64,000 nucleotides of DNA. It comes from a virus. The notes beneath the pieces were generated by a model. That model searched no databases and was not told the DNA's origin. It saw only the letters and a program-made list of their open reading frames with translations. Shown here in pieces: positions 33,430 to 41,173 of the stretch. The stretch lies in IMG/VR virus record IMGVR_UViG_3300042691_042003, positions 62,001 through 126,000 of that record, one strand, 5' to 3'. The position numbers and the translations under genes are program-made. Positions within the stretch are counted from its first letter, which is position 1; each line of letters begins with the position of its first letter.

Positions 33430-33669
33430 ATGAAGAATATTCCCTCTTTCGAAGAATTCTTAAATGAAGCTGCAAGAGTCGATACATTTCCTTACAAAGC
33501 TTCACATTCTAAAGATCCTAAAGGTTTTGGACTTTGGTATTTTAGTTTCAGTAAAGATGGTTCCGATTCCTTTTCCCCTGAAAAATCTATGAGTTACGGA
33601 GATGCTTTGAAATGGGCACAAGCTCAAGCAAAAGAAAAGAAACAATCTGTTATTTATGTAATGGGATAA
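33430..33669 (+). CDS. Tagged internal protein candidate, 79 aa (array gene 8)
   Basis: Begins MKNIPSFEEFLNE before AARV, identical in the tag to genes 3-4 of the array over most positions. The mature part includes FGLWYFSFSKDGSDSFSPEK and SYGDALKWAQAQAKEKKQSV. Last gene before the terminator at 33699. Confidence 0.7.
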   Translation: MKNIPSFEEFLNEAARVDTFPYKASHSKDPKGFGLWYFSFSKDGSDSFSPEKSMSYGDALKWAQAQAKEKKQSVIYVMG

Positions 33670-33683
33670 AAAAATTTAAAATT

Positions 33684-33738
33684 GTTAATAATTTTTTGGC
33701 TCGGCATTTTTTTATGTCGAGCTTTTTTATTATATTTG
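33684..33738 (+). promoter_or_regulatory. Early-type promoter (GTTAATAA ... TATATTTG)
   Basis: GTTAATAA at 33684-33691 and TATATTTG at 33731-33738 (47 bases start to start), enclosing a terminator hairpin. The next gene (RNase H) starts 45 bases after the box. Confidence 0.75.
33699..33728 (+). terminator. Terminator inside the early-type promoter
   Basis: GCTCGGCAT / ATGTCGAGC stem (one G-T pair) with a six-T loop, then six T residues that run into the TATATTTG box. Same architecture as at 1401-1430. Confidence 0.9.
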
Positions 33739-33783
33739 TACTATACTCATTTAAAAAGCATATAATTAAAAAATCATTGTATA

Positions 33784-35037
33784 ATGACTGGTAAGTACAC
33801 ATTAATCTTCGACGGTAACTTTTGGTTACACAAAACCTATTTTATAGGTCAAAAAATCAAGCAAGGCAAACCCTTCAATTTCATCGACGAACCGGATCAA
33901 GATAAAAATCTTCTTCTTTGGAAACTCTCTGTCGACTTCGCTGCTGAAATCAAACGCTTCGAAGGAATCACTAATCGAATTGTTTATACAGTCGATTCTT
34001 CTTCTTGGCGAAAAACATTTCATCCTGAATCCGAATATAAAGCTAATCGAGTAAAATCTTCGGAAATCAATTGGTCTCTTATTTACGATGTCCATAACGA
34101 ATTTATCCAATCTCTTGAAAAGATGGGCATCATTATTTCTCGTGTTCGAAATGCCGAAGCCGACGATCTTATCTTTGCTTGGTCTTCTCATCTAAATCAA
34201 CAAGGACAAAATGCACTTATTATCTCAGGTGATAACGATCTTCTACAACTCGTAAATCACGATAAATCTTCAGGTGCAAACACTCTTTATTACAATAAAT
34301 TCGATAAAGATCTACACGTTTTCTCGGGTTTTCAAAATTGGCTCGATATCGAAGAAATCACTAACGATATCTTCAATCTTCCCGTCGATCTCGTTTCTAA
34401 TACAAAAACTCATCTTCGTCAAATTATTAAAACCAATAAAATGAAAATCGACGAAGTCAATACAAACGAATTTATTTTTAAGAAAATTCTTCTAGGTGAT
34501 TCAGGCGATAACGTTTCTCCTCTTCATGTTACTATTAAAGAAACAAAATCAGGTCCTAAACGATTTGCCGTAACAGAAAATCATTCTAATCTAATTCTTA
34601 ATGAATTTAAAACCGATAAGGTTTTCGTAAATCAATCTCATCTATTCAACGAAGAATACATCAATCAAATCTGCGAAATTGCTAAGCGAGTAATTAAAAT
34701 CGAAAAGCCTATCGAAGAAATTCGTACTAAATGGGAACTTAATCGTAATCTTGTCTTTCTTCATAAAAAATGTATTCCTGAATCAGTTCTTACTTCAATG
34801 TTCGAACAAATCGAAGGATGTAATTTAACTCATTTTTCTGCTCTTGAATTACATAATCTTATGAATAAGGACGAAATTCTTAAAGGAACCACTTACGTAA
34901 AAGAAAAAGTCGATTCTTTTAATGAATCAGGAATTTTTAAATCTTCTATGAAGAAAGAATCTCCAATTGAAAATGTAAAAATAGTCGAAAAACAAAGTGG
35001 ATTCGATGATTCATTTTGGAAAGACCTCTTAAAATAA
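33784..35037 (+). CDS. rnh: RNase H / 5'-3' exonuclease (flap endonuclease family)
   Basis: 417 aa (T4 Rnh is 305). Removes RNA primers from lagging-strand fragments. Metal-binding features: D10 (LIFDGNFWLHK), EADDLIFAWSSHL, LIISGDNDLLQLV and ILLGDSGDNVSPL, the last being the H3TH entry. An extension of about 100 residues relative to T4 is mainly C-terminal. Expressed from the early-type promoter upstream; its codons favour ATC, GAC and CGA more than those of the structural genes. Confidence 0.9.
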   Translation: MTGKYTLIFDGNFWLHKTYFIGQKIKQGKPFNFIDEPDQDKNLLLWKLSVDFAAEIKRFEGITNRIVYTVDSSSWRKTFHPESEYKANRVKSSEINWSLIYDVHNEFIQSLEKMGIIISRVRNAEADDLIFAWSSHLNQQGQNALIISGDNDLLQLVNHDKSSGANTLYYNKFDKDLHVFSGFQNWLDIEEITNDIFNLPVDLVSNTKTHLRQIIKTNKMKIDEVNTNEFIFKKILLGDSGDNVSPLHVTIKETKSGPKRFAVTENHSNLILNEFKTDKVFVNQSHLFNEEYINQICEIAKRVIKIEKPIEEIRTKWELNRNLVFLHKKCIPESVLTSMFEQIEGCNLTHFSALELHNLMNKDEILKGTTYVKEKVDSFNESGIFKSSMKKESPIENVKIVEKQSGFDDSFWKDLLK

Positions 35038-35038
35038 T

Positions 35039-35263
35039 ATGTTAGAATTCTCAAAAACTCGAACAGGCAAGAAATTTATCGAAAACGATATTCCTGCTTT
35101 AGTCCTAGCTTTAAGTAAGCTTACTGAATCAATTAACGAATCGAATAAAATCGAAGAAAAAAAATTAGTCTTAGAACAGAAACGTTATATAACAGAAAAA
35201 AATGCCGGAATTACCAGAAGTAGCGAGGACGACAATATCGCTGAACAATCGATTACAGAATAA
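35039..35263 (+). CDS. Small hypothetical protein, 74 aa
   Basis: Starts one base after the RNase H stop and overlaps the glycosylase gene by 62 bases in a different frame. Lys/Glu-rich helix (LALSKLTESINESNKIEEKK). The last 20 codons are constrained by the overlapping Fpg start, so only the first part may be under selection. Unrecognised. Confidence 0.45.
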   Translation: MLEFSKTRTGKKFIENDIPALVLALSKLTESINESNKIEEKKLVLEQKRYITEKNAGITRSSEDDNIAEQSITE

Positions 35264-36020
35264 GGAAATTTCTGAAGTTATCATACATTCGGGTCGCTAT
35301 ATGAGACATGGCGACCCGATTGGTTTAGATAGGTTTCGATTAGATCTTCCTGCAAAAGTAGACTCTGTAAATTTCTATGGAAAATTTATTCTTTTCGAAT
35401 TAACTAGTAGAGAAGGAAAAAAATGGTGGATTTGGAATACTTTAGGAATGTCAGGTGGATGGAGAAATGAACATTCTAAGCATGGACATGTCGAATTAAA
35501 ATCAGAAGGATTCTCTGTATTTTTTACCGATGCAAGGAATTTCGGAACAATGAAATTTATAGATTCAAAATCTTTAACTGAAAGAAAAATTTCTTCAATA
35601 GGACCAAATCATCTCGCTAATGATATTTCAGATGAACTTTTCGAACAAAGATTAATGAAATATCCTGAATCTACTATGCCTCAGGTTTTAATGAATCAAA
35701 ATCTTATTGGAGGGATAGGTAATTATATTAAAGCTGAAATCCTTTACAGAGCAGGTGTTTCCCCTCATCGGAAAGTAAAAGAACTTACTAAAGAAGAATT
35801 TTCAAAATTAAATAAAGCTACTGCTGAAGTTGTTAGAAGCTCTTTCGTTAATGGAGGAGCTTCTTTTCATTCTTACTTTGGAATGGATTGGGAAGAAGGT
35901 AAATTTCCTTTTTATTTTAAGGTTTATGGAAGAGATGTTTGCGAACGAGGATATAAAGTCGTAAGAGAAAATACTCTTGATGGAAGAGCAACTTGGTGGG
36001 TTCCTGAAATACAAAAATAA
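35202..36020 (+). CDS. Formamidopyrimidine/endonuclease VIII-type DNA glycosylase
   Basis: Begins MPELPEV, the hallmark of Fpg/Nei with catalytic Pro2 and Glu3; K61 (FYGKFILFEL) matches the conserved catalytic-site Lys. It excises oxidised bases and nicks the strand. GGIGNYIKAEILYRAGVSPH is the helix-two-turn-helix. The C-terminal finger FKVYGRDVCERGYKVV followed by GRATWWVPEIQ keeps the active-site Arg but has only one Cys, so it is probably a zincless finger like NEIL1. 272 aa, normal length. Confidence 0.92.
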   Translation: MPELPEVARTTISLNNRLQNKEISEVIIHSGRYMRHGDPIGLDRFRLDLPAKVDSVNFYGKFILFELTSREGKKWWIWNTLGMSGGWRNEHSKHGHVELKSEGFSVFFTDARNFGTMKFIDSKSLTERKISSIGPNHLANDISDELFEQRLMKYPESTMPQVLMNQNLIGGIGNYIKAEILYRAGVSPHRKVKELTKEEFSKLNKATAEVVRSSFVNGGASFHSYFGMDWEEGKFPFYFKVYGRDVCERGYKVVRENTLDGRATWWVPEIQK

Positions 36021-36021
36021 A

Positions 36022-36351
36022 ATGAAAAGAACAAAAGCTCTACATAGAAAAATCATTAAAGAATATAAAGACGCTACACCATTTGAAATATGGGAAGGAC
36101 TAAGAGATAATTTTACTTTTGGATTTATCGGTGCTACTCTTGTAGTTTTTATCTCTACAAAAACAGATTTAGGAGTTTTATTTGGTTATTTAGCTTATTA
36201 CTTCTTTATGGGAAAAATAGTAAATAGGCCTAAGTATGTTACGGATTTAGGAAAATTAATTGTTTTTCCGATTCCTTCGGCTTTAGGAGCATTTACCGGA
36301 TATAAGGTCTCTTCATATCTGATAGAAACATTCATTCACAGTTTAAAATAA
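36022..36351 (+). CDS. Small membrane protein, 109 aa
   Basis: Start at 36022, one base after the glycosylase stop; a longer in-frame version reaching into that gene is unlikely. After a basic amphipathic N-terminus (KRTKALHRKIIKEYKD) there are three hydrophobic segments (about 31-47, 49-62 and 76-103). Function unknown. Confidence 0.6.
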   Translation: MKRTKALHRKIIKEYKDATPFEIWEGLRDNFTFGFIGATLVVFISTKTDLGVLFGYLAYYFFMGKIVNRPKYVTDLGKLIVFPIPSALGAFTGYKVSSYLIETFIHSLK

Positions 36352-36366
36352 TAGCATATAATATTT

Positions 36367-36777
36367 ATGGAACTATTCGATTTTACAAAAGTAATTTTTA
36401 CAAACCCAAAGGAATATACTAAAACAAAAAATTCTGAAAAGGCTAAACATTTTTTTATGATTCAAAGGTTTTTTAGTATAAAATTTCCTACAACCGCACA
36501 GTCTCTTAATAGAAATGGAATTAATCCTTGGGCTGTTATGGATCTTTGGCATATTGTAGGATCTCGTTTCCAGAAAGTGCCAGGGTGGATATATACAAAG
36601 ACAAAAAAAGTACAAACAGAAAAAACTTGGAAACCTAATCCAGAAATTTCTAGAATTTGGAAAGAAAGAAATGGATTAGGAGAAAGAGAACTTCAATTTG
36701 CAATTAAGTTTAATCCAGAAGAAATGAAGAAAAGTTTTTCACTGTTGGAAAAACAAATTATTATGGATGATAAGTGA
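36367..36777 (+). CDS. Possible clamp loader small subunit (gp62-like), 136 aa
   Basis: The plan LFDFTKVIFTNPKEYTKTKN, FFMIQRFFSIKFPTTAQSLN, then WAVMDLWHIVGSRFQKVPGW is reminiscent of clamp-loader small subunits of marine T4-like phages. Those carry a D-Y-x-x-x-I-x-x-T-K start followed by F(I/M)(V/I)NRxxS and a hydrophobic helix (from memory). The clamp loader large subunit at 28990 needs such a partner and no better candidate is present. The ATPase lid would not be expected in this subunit. Tentative. Confidence 0.4.
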   Translation: MELFDFTKVIFTNPKEYTKTKNSEKAKHFFMIQRFFSIKFPTTAQSLNRNGINPWAVMDLWHIVGSRFQKVPGWIYTKTKKVQTEKTWKPNPEISRIWKERNGLGERELQFAIKFNPEEMKKSFSLLEKQIIMDDK

Positions 36778-37438
36778 TGAGAATGAAGAGCTTGGAGAAT
36801 ACTTTTTTATGATAGAACCAATAATTTTAGAGATATACCTAAATAAGAATAATTATAAGGAAAGACTTCTGATAAATGATTTAAAGAAAAGTGCTAGAAC
36901 TATTAAAATAGATCATATTACTGAAGATTCTTCTTTCTTTGTTAACGCTTCAGAGGTAGAAGATATTCTTTATTCTAAGTATAAAAAAGAAATAAATAAT
37001 TTCGATTCTACTCATCCTAATCGTCTTTTAAATACTACAAATTCTATTTTCTTCTTAGAATCTGCTATTAGGGGATTTCAAAATCTAAGATATTTTAGAA
37101 TTCATGTTTCAGAAGATGAAGAGTTAGCAAAATCTAAGGGATCTATAGATTATAAAATAATGCATTCAAAAATAGATTTAGGAAAAAATCTAACTCCTGA
37201 ATTTTACGAAAAATGTATTTATGTTTTTAAGAAAATAGGTCTTTACGATCCTTCATTTTTAAATCCAAAACCTTATGTAGAAATTAATACAAGAGAGTTA
37301 TTCTTTCATCTTTATAAATACCAATCAGAATTTGAAGAAGAAGAGGAAGAATTTCATATTGTAGAAGACATTATTTCAATTTTTGGTCCTAAATTAGAAG
37401 CAGATAATTCTATGATATTAATTATTCTAGAAAAGTAG
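36767..37438 (+). CDS. Hypothetical acidic protein, 223 aa
   Basis: Not recognised. Starts 11 bases before the previous gene ends. An internal Met (36810) is an alternative start, giving MIEPIILEIYLNKNNYKERL. Acidic C-terminal patch (SEFEEEEEEFHIVED). Mixed alpha/beta, no membrane segment. It immediately precedes the late neck/terminase block. Confidence 0.55.
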   Translation: MISDENEELGEYFFMIEPIILEIYLNKNNYKERLLINDLKKSARTIKIDHITEDSSFFVNASEVEDILYSKYKKEINNFDSTHPNRLLNTTNSIFFLESAIRGFQNLRYFRIHVSEDEELAKSKGSIDYKIMHSKIDLGKNLTPEFYEKCIYVFKKIGLYDPSFLNPKPYVEINTRELFFHLYKYQSEFEEEEEEFHIVEDIISIFGPKLEADNSMILIILEK

Positions 37439-37442
37439 AATA

Positions 37443-37457
37443 AATATATAAATATAG
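37443..37457 (+). promoter_or_regulatory. Late-type promoter (TATAAATA present)
   Basis: AATATATAAATATAG, 23 bases before the next start, contains the exact T4 late box TATAAATA. Confidence 0.55.
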
Positions 37458-37465
37458 TATTTTTA

Positions 37466-37858
37466 ATGGCTTTAGATGAAAAGAGGATTGAAGAAATTTT
37501 TAATACCCTAGAGGTAATTAAAACCAAGCTTCCTAATGGAGAATTAGAGAGCATTAAAATATCCATAGATTCTTTAAGATCCGATCAAAAAATTATTAAA
37601 GAAGATTTAGAATATTTTAAGAAAAGACTATTTAATCCCGATGATGGTATTATTGTTAAAGTAAATAAAAATACCGATCTAATAAATCAATTTAACGACG
37701 AATTAGAAGAAATTCCTGATCTAATTAATCGGATAGAGACTTTAGAAAGATGGAAAGCCTCGGTAAATAAAGCTTCTTGGTTTATATTCACTACTATAGG
37801 TGGTCTCGTTGCTGCTTTATTGACCTCTTTATTTCAAGGAATAAAGTTGATAAAATAA
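37466..37858 (+). CDS. Coiled-coil protein with C-terminal membrane anchor, 130 aa
   Basis: A Lys/Glu/Asp-rich helical region ends in RIETLERWKASVNKASWFIF, leading into one membrane helix (about 103-125 WFIFTTIGGLVAALLTSLFQ). The layout resembles XhlA-type haemolysin/holin accessory proteins of phages, in which a coiled coil precedes a single C-terminal helix. It could take part in lysis, but it sits in the neck gene block, so a structural role is possible. Confidence 0.5.
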   Translation: MALDEKRIEEIFNTLEVIKTKLPNGELESIKISIDSLRSDQKIIKEDLEYFKKRLFNPDDGIIVKVNKNTDLINQFNDELEEIPDLINRIETLERWKASVNKASWFIFTTIGGLVAALLTSLFQGIKLIK

Positions 37859-37868
37859 AGAATTATGA

Positions 37869-39710
37869 ATGAGATTCGATTACCAAATTATTTCTAATAA
37901 TATCACTTATAATACAGGTGATACTCTACTTATAGATTTTTCAAATCATTTTCCTTATGTAAAATCTATTGATTCTATAGATTTAGATTTTTCTCCTTTA
38001 GAGACGGATTTAGATGGACATGATATCTACATAAGATGGTCTTATGATATAGAACAGATAGATCGAGCAACAGGAAAACCTCATGTTATTTGGTCTGCTT
38101 GGGTACAATTACCTGGAGAAAAAATTACAGATTCTTCAGTATTTTCTAAAATAATCAGAAACGAATCCGATTCTTTCGATCTACAATTTAAGCTAGTTAG
38201 AAGAGGATCTCTATCAGGAGCTAGAAGAGTAGAAAGAATTGTTATCGAATATACTGAAGGAACTATTCCTGAATCGGTATCGGTTCCTCCTATAAAAAGA
38301 GAGCTATGTAAAGCCAATGCTTGTCCTACTACTAATTTTGCAACAGGGATTACAGTTAAATGTGATTCGAATCTTTTTAGACCTTATGATGTAATTAATC
38401 CTGCGATAAAGCTTTATCAAGAAATTTCTTGTGCAGTTTCCGATATGTTTGGACATTGCGTTAGATATTTTAAAACTCAAGCAAAAATTGAATCTGCAGA
38501 TCCAGTTCTTAAAGAATATTCTCTTTTTGATGTTACCGCGGTAAAAGACATTAAAGTTCTTGTTCCAGATAATCAATTTCCAGATAATGCTATTCGATTT
38601 CTTCCTTATGATATGGATTTTGGTGATGGTCTAGAAGTTCATATAGTTAAAGAACATTTCGAAAGAGCTTTTGGATATGATGATCTTCCTGAACAGAAAG
38701 ATTATATTTATTTTCCTCTTATAGATCGTATATTCGAAGTTAATTCTGCTTATCTTTTTAGGGATTTTATGGCTAACGAATCTTATTATAAAGTTATGCT
38801 TTATAAATGGCAAGATAAGCTTAACGTTATGCGTGAAAATCCTGAAATTGATGAGTATGTTAATAATTTACATGAAAGTCTTGATGAGGTTTTAGGTCCT
38901 GAAATTCAAAAAGAATACATTGAAATAACAAAACCTATGCAATATCAAACTATTGCTATCGGAGGTTACGATCATGTTAGAAGTCATATTAATCAAAATC
39001 TTGTTATAGAGAATAGAGATCTAACAAATTATTTTACGATAGTTGGAAAATATTTTTATGATATGACTAAAGGGATGAATTGGAATGATATTGCTGTACA
39101 ATATAAACTTAAAGTTAATAGAGATTCAAATTCTAATACAGCATTTACTATGTGGTTTAAACCCCAACATACTACAACTAGCACAAATGTTTATGATACC
39201 CTTCTTGACGGATATGATTTACAAAATCAAAAAGGTTTTCATCTTTCTTTAGATTATGTTAGTGCTACAGGACCTTCTAAATCAATAACATTAAGATCCA
39301 ATTCACAAGTTCTAACTTTTGATAAGAATTTTCCGATTCTTTCTAATAATGATTGGTATGCTCTTGTTGTTAATCATATGAATGAATTCGGTCAAGCTTC
39401 AGTTCATATTTGGAAAATGAAATATAATTCTTCTCTTCCACCTAACGGTCAACAGAGAACAACAGATCTCCAACTTATATTTAGTCAAGTTCTTAATATG
39501 AATTCAGAAGCTATTAATCCTACCGATACTATATTCCAATTAAGAGCCGGAACTCTTTATCAAACAAATATTAGAATATGGTCAGAATCTATGGAAGAAG
39601 AAGTACAACCTGTAACACTTAATCAATACGTTGTTAGAGAACAAGACTTAGCACTTCTCATTGATAATGCTGTCAATCCTTTGCGTCTCGTGAAGGAATA
39701 TGTAAGATAA
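37869..39710 (+). CDS. Virion structural protein, possibly neck (gp14-like core with lectin-like end)
   Basis: 613 aa at the place where T4 has neck genes, just upstream of the terminase genes. Residues around 260-310 (DYIYFPLIDRIFEVNSAYLF and MANESYYKVMLYKWQDKLNV) resemble the gp14 motif type: planar strand, I-x-x-P-x-x-x-x-x-F-E-(V/I), then a Y/W-rich strand. The N-terminal 120 residues are beta-rich (IYIRWSYDIEQIDRATGKPH). The C-terminal 200 residues (TAFTMWFKPQHTTTSTNVYD; WYALVVNHMNEFGQASVHIW) look like a LamG/concanavalin-type domain, which could bind sugars. Assignment to gp14 is tentative. Confidence 0.5.
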   Translation: MRFDYQIISNNITYNTGDTLLIDFSNHFPYVKSIDSIDLDFSPLETDLDGHDIYIRWSYDIEQIDRATGKPHVIWSAWVQLPGEKITDSSVFSKIIRNESDSFDLQFKLVRRGSLSGARRVERIVIEYTEGTIPESVSVPPIKRELCKANACPTTNFATGITVKCDSNLFRPYDVINPAIKLYQEISCAVSDMFGHCVRYFKTQAKIESADPVLKEYSLFDVTAVKDIKVLVPDNQFPDNAIRFLPYDMDFGDGLEVHIVKEHFERAFGYDDLPEQKDYIYFPLIDRIFEVNSAYLFRDFMANESYYKVMLYKWQDKLNVMRENPEIDEYVNNLHESLDEVLGPEIQKEYIEITKPMQYQTIAIGGYDHVRSHINQNLVIENRDLTNYFTIVGKYFYDMTKGMNWNDIAVQYKLKVNRDSNSNTAFTMWFKPQHTTTSTNVYDTLLDGYDLQNQKGFHLSLDYVSATGPSKSITLRSNSQVLTFDKNFPILSNNDWYALVVNHMNEFGQASVHIWKMKYNSSLPPNGQQRTTDLQLIFSQVLNMNSEAINPTDTIFQLRAGTLYQTNIRIWSESMEEEVQPVTLNQYVVREQDLALLIDNAVNPLRLVKEYVR

Positions 39711-39863
39711 TTATCTACATATTATGTCTCTCATTTATAATAGTTTTTTCATTTATTTGAAACTCATCCCTTTTAAAAGTCATATAACCATTACAAGGAT
39801 TTCAGGTAAAGAAGAATATAGTAATTCAAGCCTCTTCTGAGATCATCCCAAAAAAATCAATTT

Positions 39864-40490
39864 ATGGATTCAGAGAACAAAGATAATCCTGCAAGAAGAT
39901 CTATAGAAGATCTACTTAATGAAGAAAACAATTTACCTACTCAATCAAGTAGTCTCCCTGCCTTTCAATTGAATGAGCCAGTAGATTATGATGAAATGAA
40001 AGCTTCTTCGATAAATAAATCAAAGAAGCTAATGAATTCTCTTCTTAAATTTTATCTCTCTCAAGAGCTAATAGATAATAATGAATATATTCAAGCTAAA
40101 GCAAAGCTTGAGATGATGACTCTTTCTAATTTAGTCAATCAAATGCAAATTGCTGAAAGAGCTATTACAACATTAATGAGAACTATCGATACAGGAGAAG
40201 TTACTCCTCGAATGTTTGAGGTTCTTGCAGGTCTTCAAAAGACAATGCTAGATATTATGAAACATCAAACTCTTCATATGATGGCTGCTGAAGAAAATAT
40301 GAAGAAGCTAAAAAGAGATATTGATGTTTATTCAAATACAATAGAAATTAAACCGAACCAAAAAATAGAATCAGGAAACGTTTCAAGAGGAACAAGAAAT
40401 TTAATGAAAGAGATTCAAGCTGAATTAGGAAATGAAGAAGACTCGGATGATCCTAATGATTTTGATTCTGATTCTCAAAATGAACTATGA
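39864..40490 (+). CDS. 16: Terminase small subunit candidate (gp16-like)
   Basis: 208 aa, mostly helical, two genes before the large terminase. The centre (LINQMQIAERAITTLMRTID-like, with ITTLMRTIDTGEVTPRMFEV and LAGLQKTMLDIMKHQTLHMM) fits the T4 gp16 oligomerising core. The N- and C-termini are acidic and flexible. gp16 recognises DNA and stimulates gp17. Identification relies on gene order plus helical character. Confidence 0.65.
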   Translation: MDSENKDNPARRSIEDLLNEENNLPTQSSSLPAFQLNEPVDYDEMKASSINKSKKLMNSLLKFYLSQELIDNNEYIQAKAKLEMMTLSNLVNQMQIAERAITTLMRTIDTGEVTPRMFEVLAGLQKTMLDIMKHQTLHMMAAEENMKKLKRDIDVYSNTIEIKPNQKIESGNVSRGTRNLMKEIQAELGNEEDSDDPNDFDSDSQNEL

Positions 40491-41173
40491 AAAATATAAA
40501 TACTTCTTTTAAATTTTTAAAATTTGGAGATTTTCAAAGAAAAGGACATAACGATAAAGAAATGGATCCTAGACATATAAAAAGAATAGAAGGGGAAAAA
40601 GTCATATATTTAACTTTCGATATGTGTCCTTCTTCTAAATTAGATTCTGATATTATTGATTATCTTAAGAAGAGTAGATATGAAGCTTCATTTTTTGTTT
40701 GTGTAGATTGGATCGAAAAAAATCAAGGAGGAGTTGATTTTTCATTTTTAGATGATCCTTCTTTTACGATAGGAGGGCATGGATATCATCACGTAGATCC
40801 TTTAAAGCAATCTGATGATGAGCAATTAGAAGATTTAAATAAAGCTCTTAATTATTGGATTGATTCTGGTAAAAAAATTCATTGGTATAGAACACCTTTC
40901 GGACATCCTACTGAAACAACTTTTTCTTTTTTGAAAAAGAATGGAATTAAATGTGCTTCTTGGTCAGGTCCAGTTTTTGATAAAAAAGACGGAGGTGTTA
41001 ATTATAATCCAAACGATGCAGCTAAATTTTATATCGAAAATTCTTTAAGAGATGGAGATATTGTTTTAATGCATGCTAATGGACAAGGAATTAATACTCT
41101 TAAAATCCTAAAAGAATTTACTTACGAATTATCTAAGCAAGGATATAAATTCAAAAAACTACCTAATGTTTAA
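40487..41173 (+). CDS. Polysaccharide deacetylase (NodB/CE4 family)
   Basis: 228 aa. CE4 motifs in order: motif 1 YLTFDMCPS (43-49; canonical TFDD, here the second Asp is Met), motif 2 GGHGYHHVDP (96-105; metal-binding His), motif 3 WYRTPFGHP (about 138-146), and motif 5-like DIVLMHANG. It would remove acetyl groups from N-acetylglucosamine in peptidoglycan or surface polysaccharide. No signal peptide is visible. It overlaps the terminase small subunit by 4 bases and the large subunit by 8, an unusual position for an accessory enzyme. Activity is uncertain because of the altered motif 1. Confidence 0.82.
   Translation: MKNINTSFKFLKFGDFQRKGHNDKEMDPRHIKRIEGEKVIYLTFDMCPSSKLDSDIIDYLKKSRYEASFFVCVDWIEKNQGGVDFSFLDDPSFTIGGHGYHHVDPLKQSDDEQLEDLNKALNYWIDSGKKIHWYRTPFGHPTETTFSFLKKNGIKCASWSGPVFDKKDGGVNYNPNDAAKFYIENSLRDGDIVLMHANGQGINTLKILKEFTYELSKQGYKFKKLPNV

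Larger units (their letters stand above)
29977..33469 (+). repeat. Dispersed repeats: eight copies of a tag-coding 5' segment
   Basis: Each of the eight genes starts with a related stretch of about 40 bases that encodes M(K/N)xxxSF(E/D)EFLNE. Starts are at 29977, 30240, 30619, 30872, 31715, 32026, 32600 and 33430. Similarity drops sharply after the cleavage-site codon, so the tag has been kept or copied while the cargo differs. Confidence 0.85.

Noticed and set aside
33612-33794. 60-codon frame with a hydrophobic stretch
   Set aside because: It runs through the last tagged gene, the terminator and the early promoter; the hydrophobic part is encoded by T-rich terminator and promoter DNA.
35039-35263. 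Long overlap with the glycosylase gene taken as evidence of a frameshifted fusion
   Set aside because: Fpg-type proteins must begin at MPELPEV with Pro2 free, so the glycosylase start at 35202 is fixed and a fusion would be inactive.
39711-39863. 153-base gap before the small terminase gene examined for an RNA gene or promoter
   Set aside because: No open frame, no clear GATATATAA or TATATTTG box, no stable hairpin and no tRNA-like fold could be seen; recorded as a gap without assignable content.
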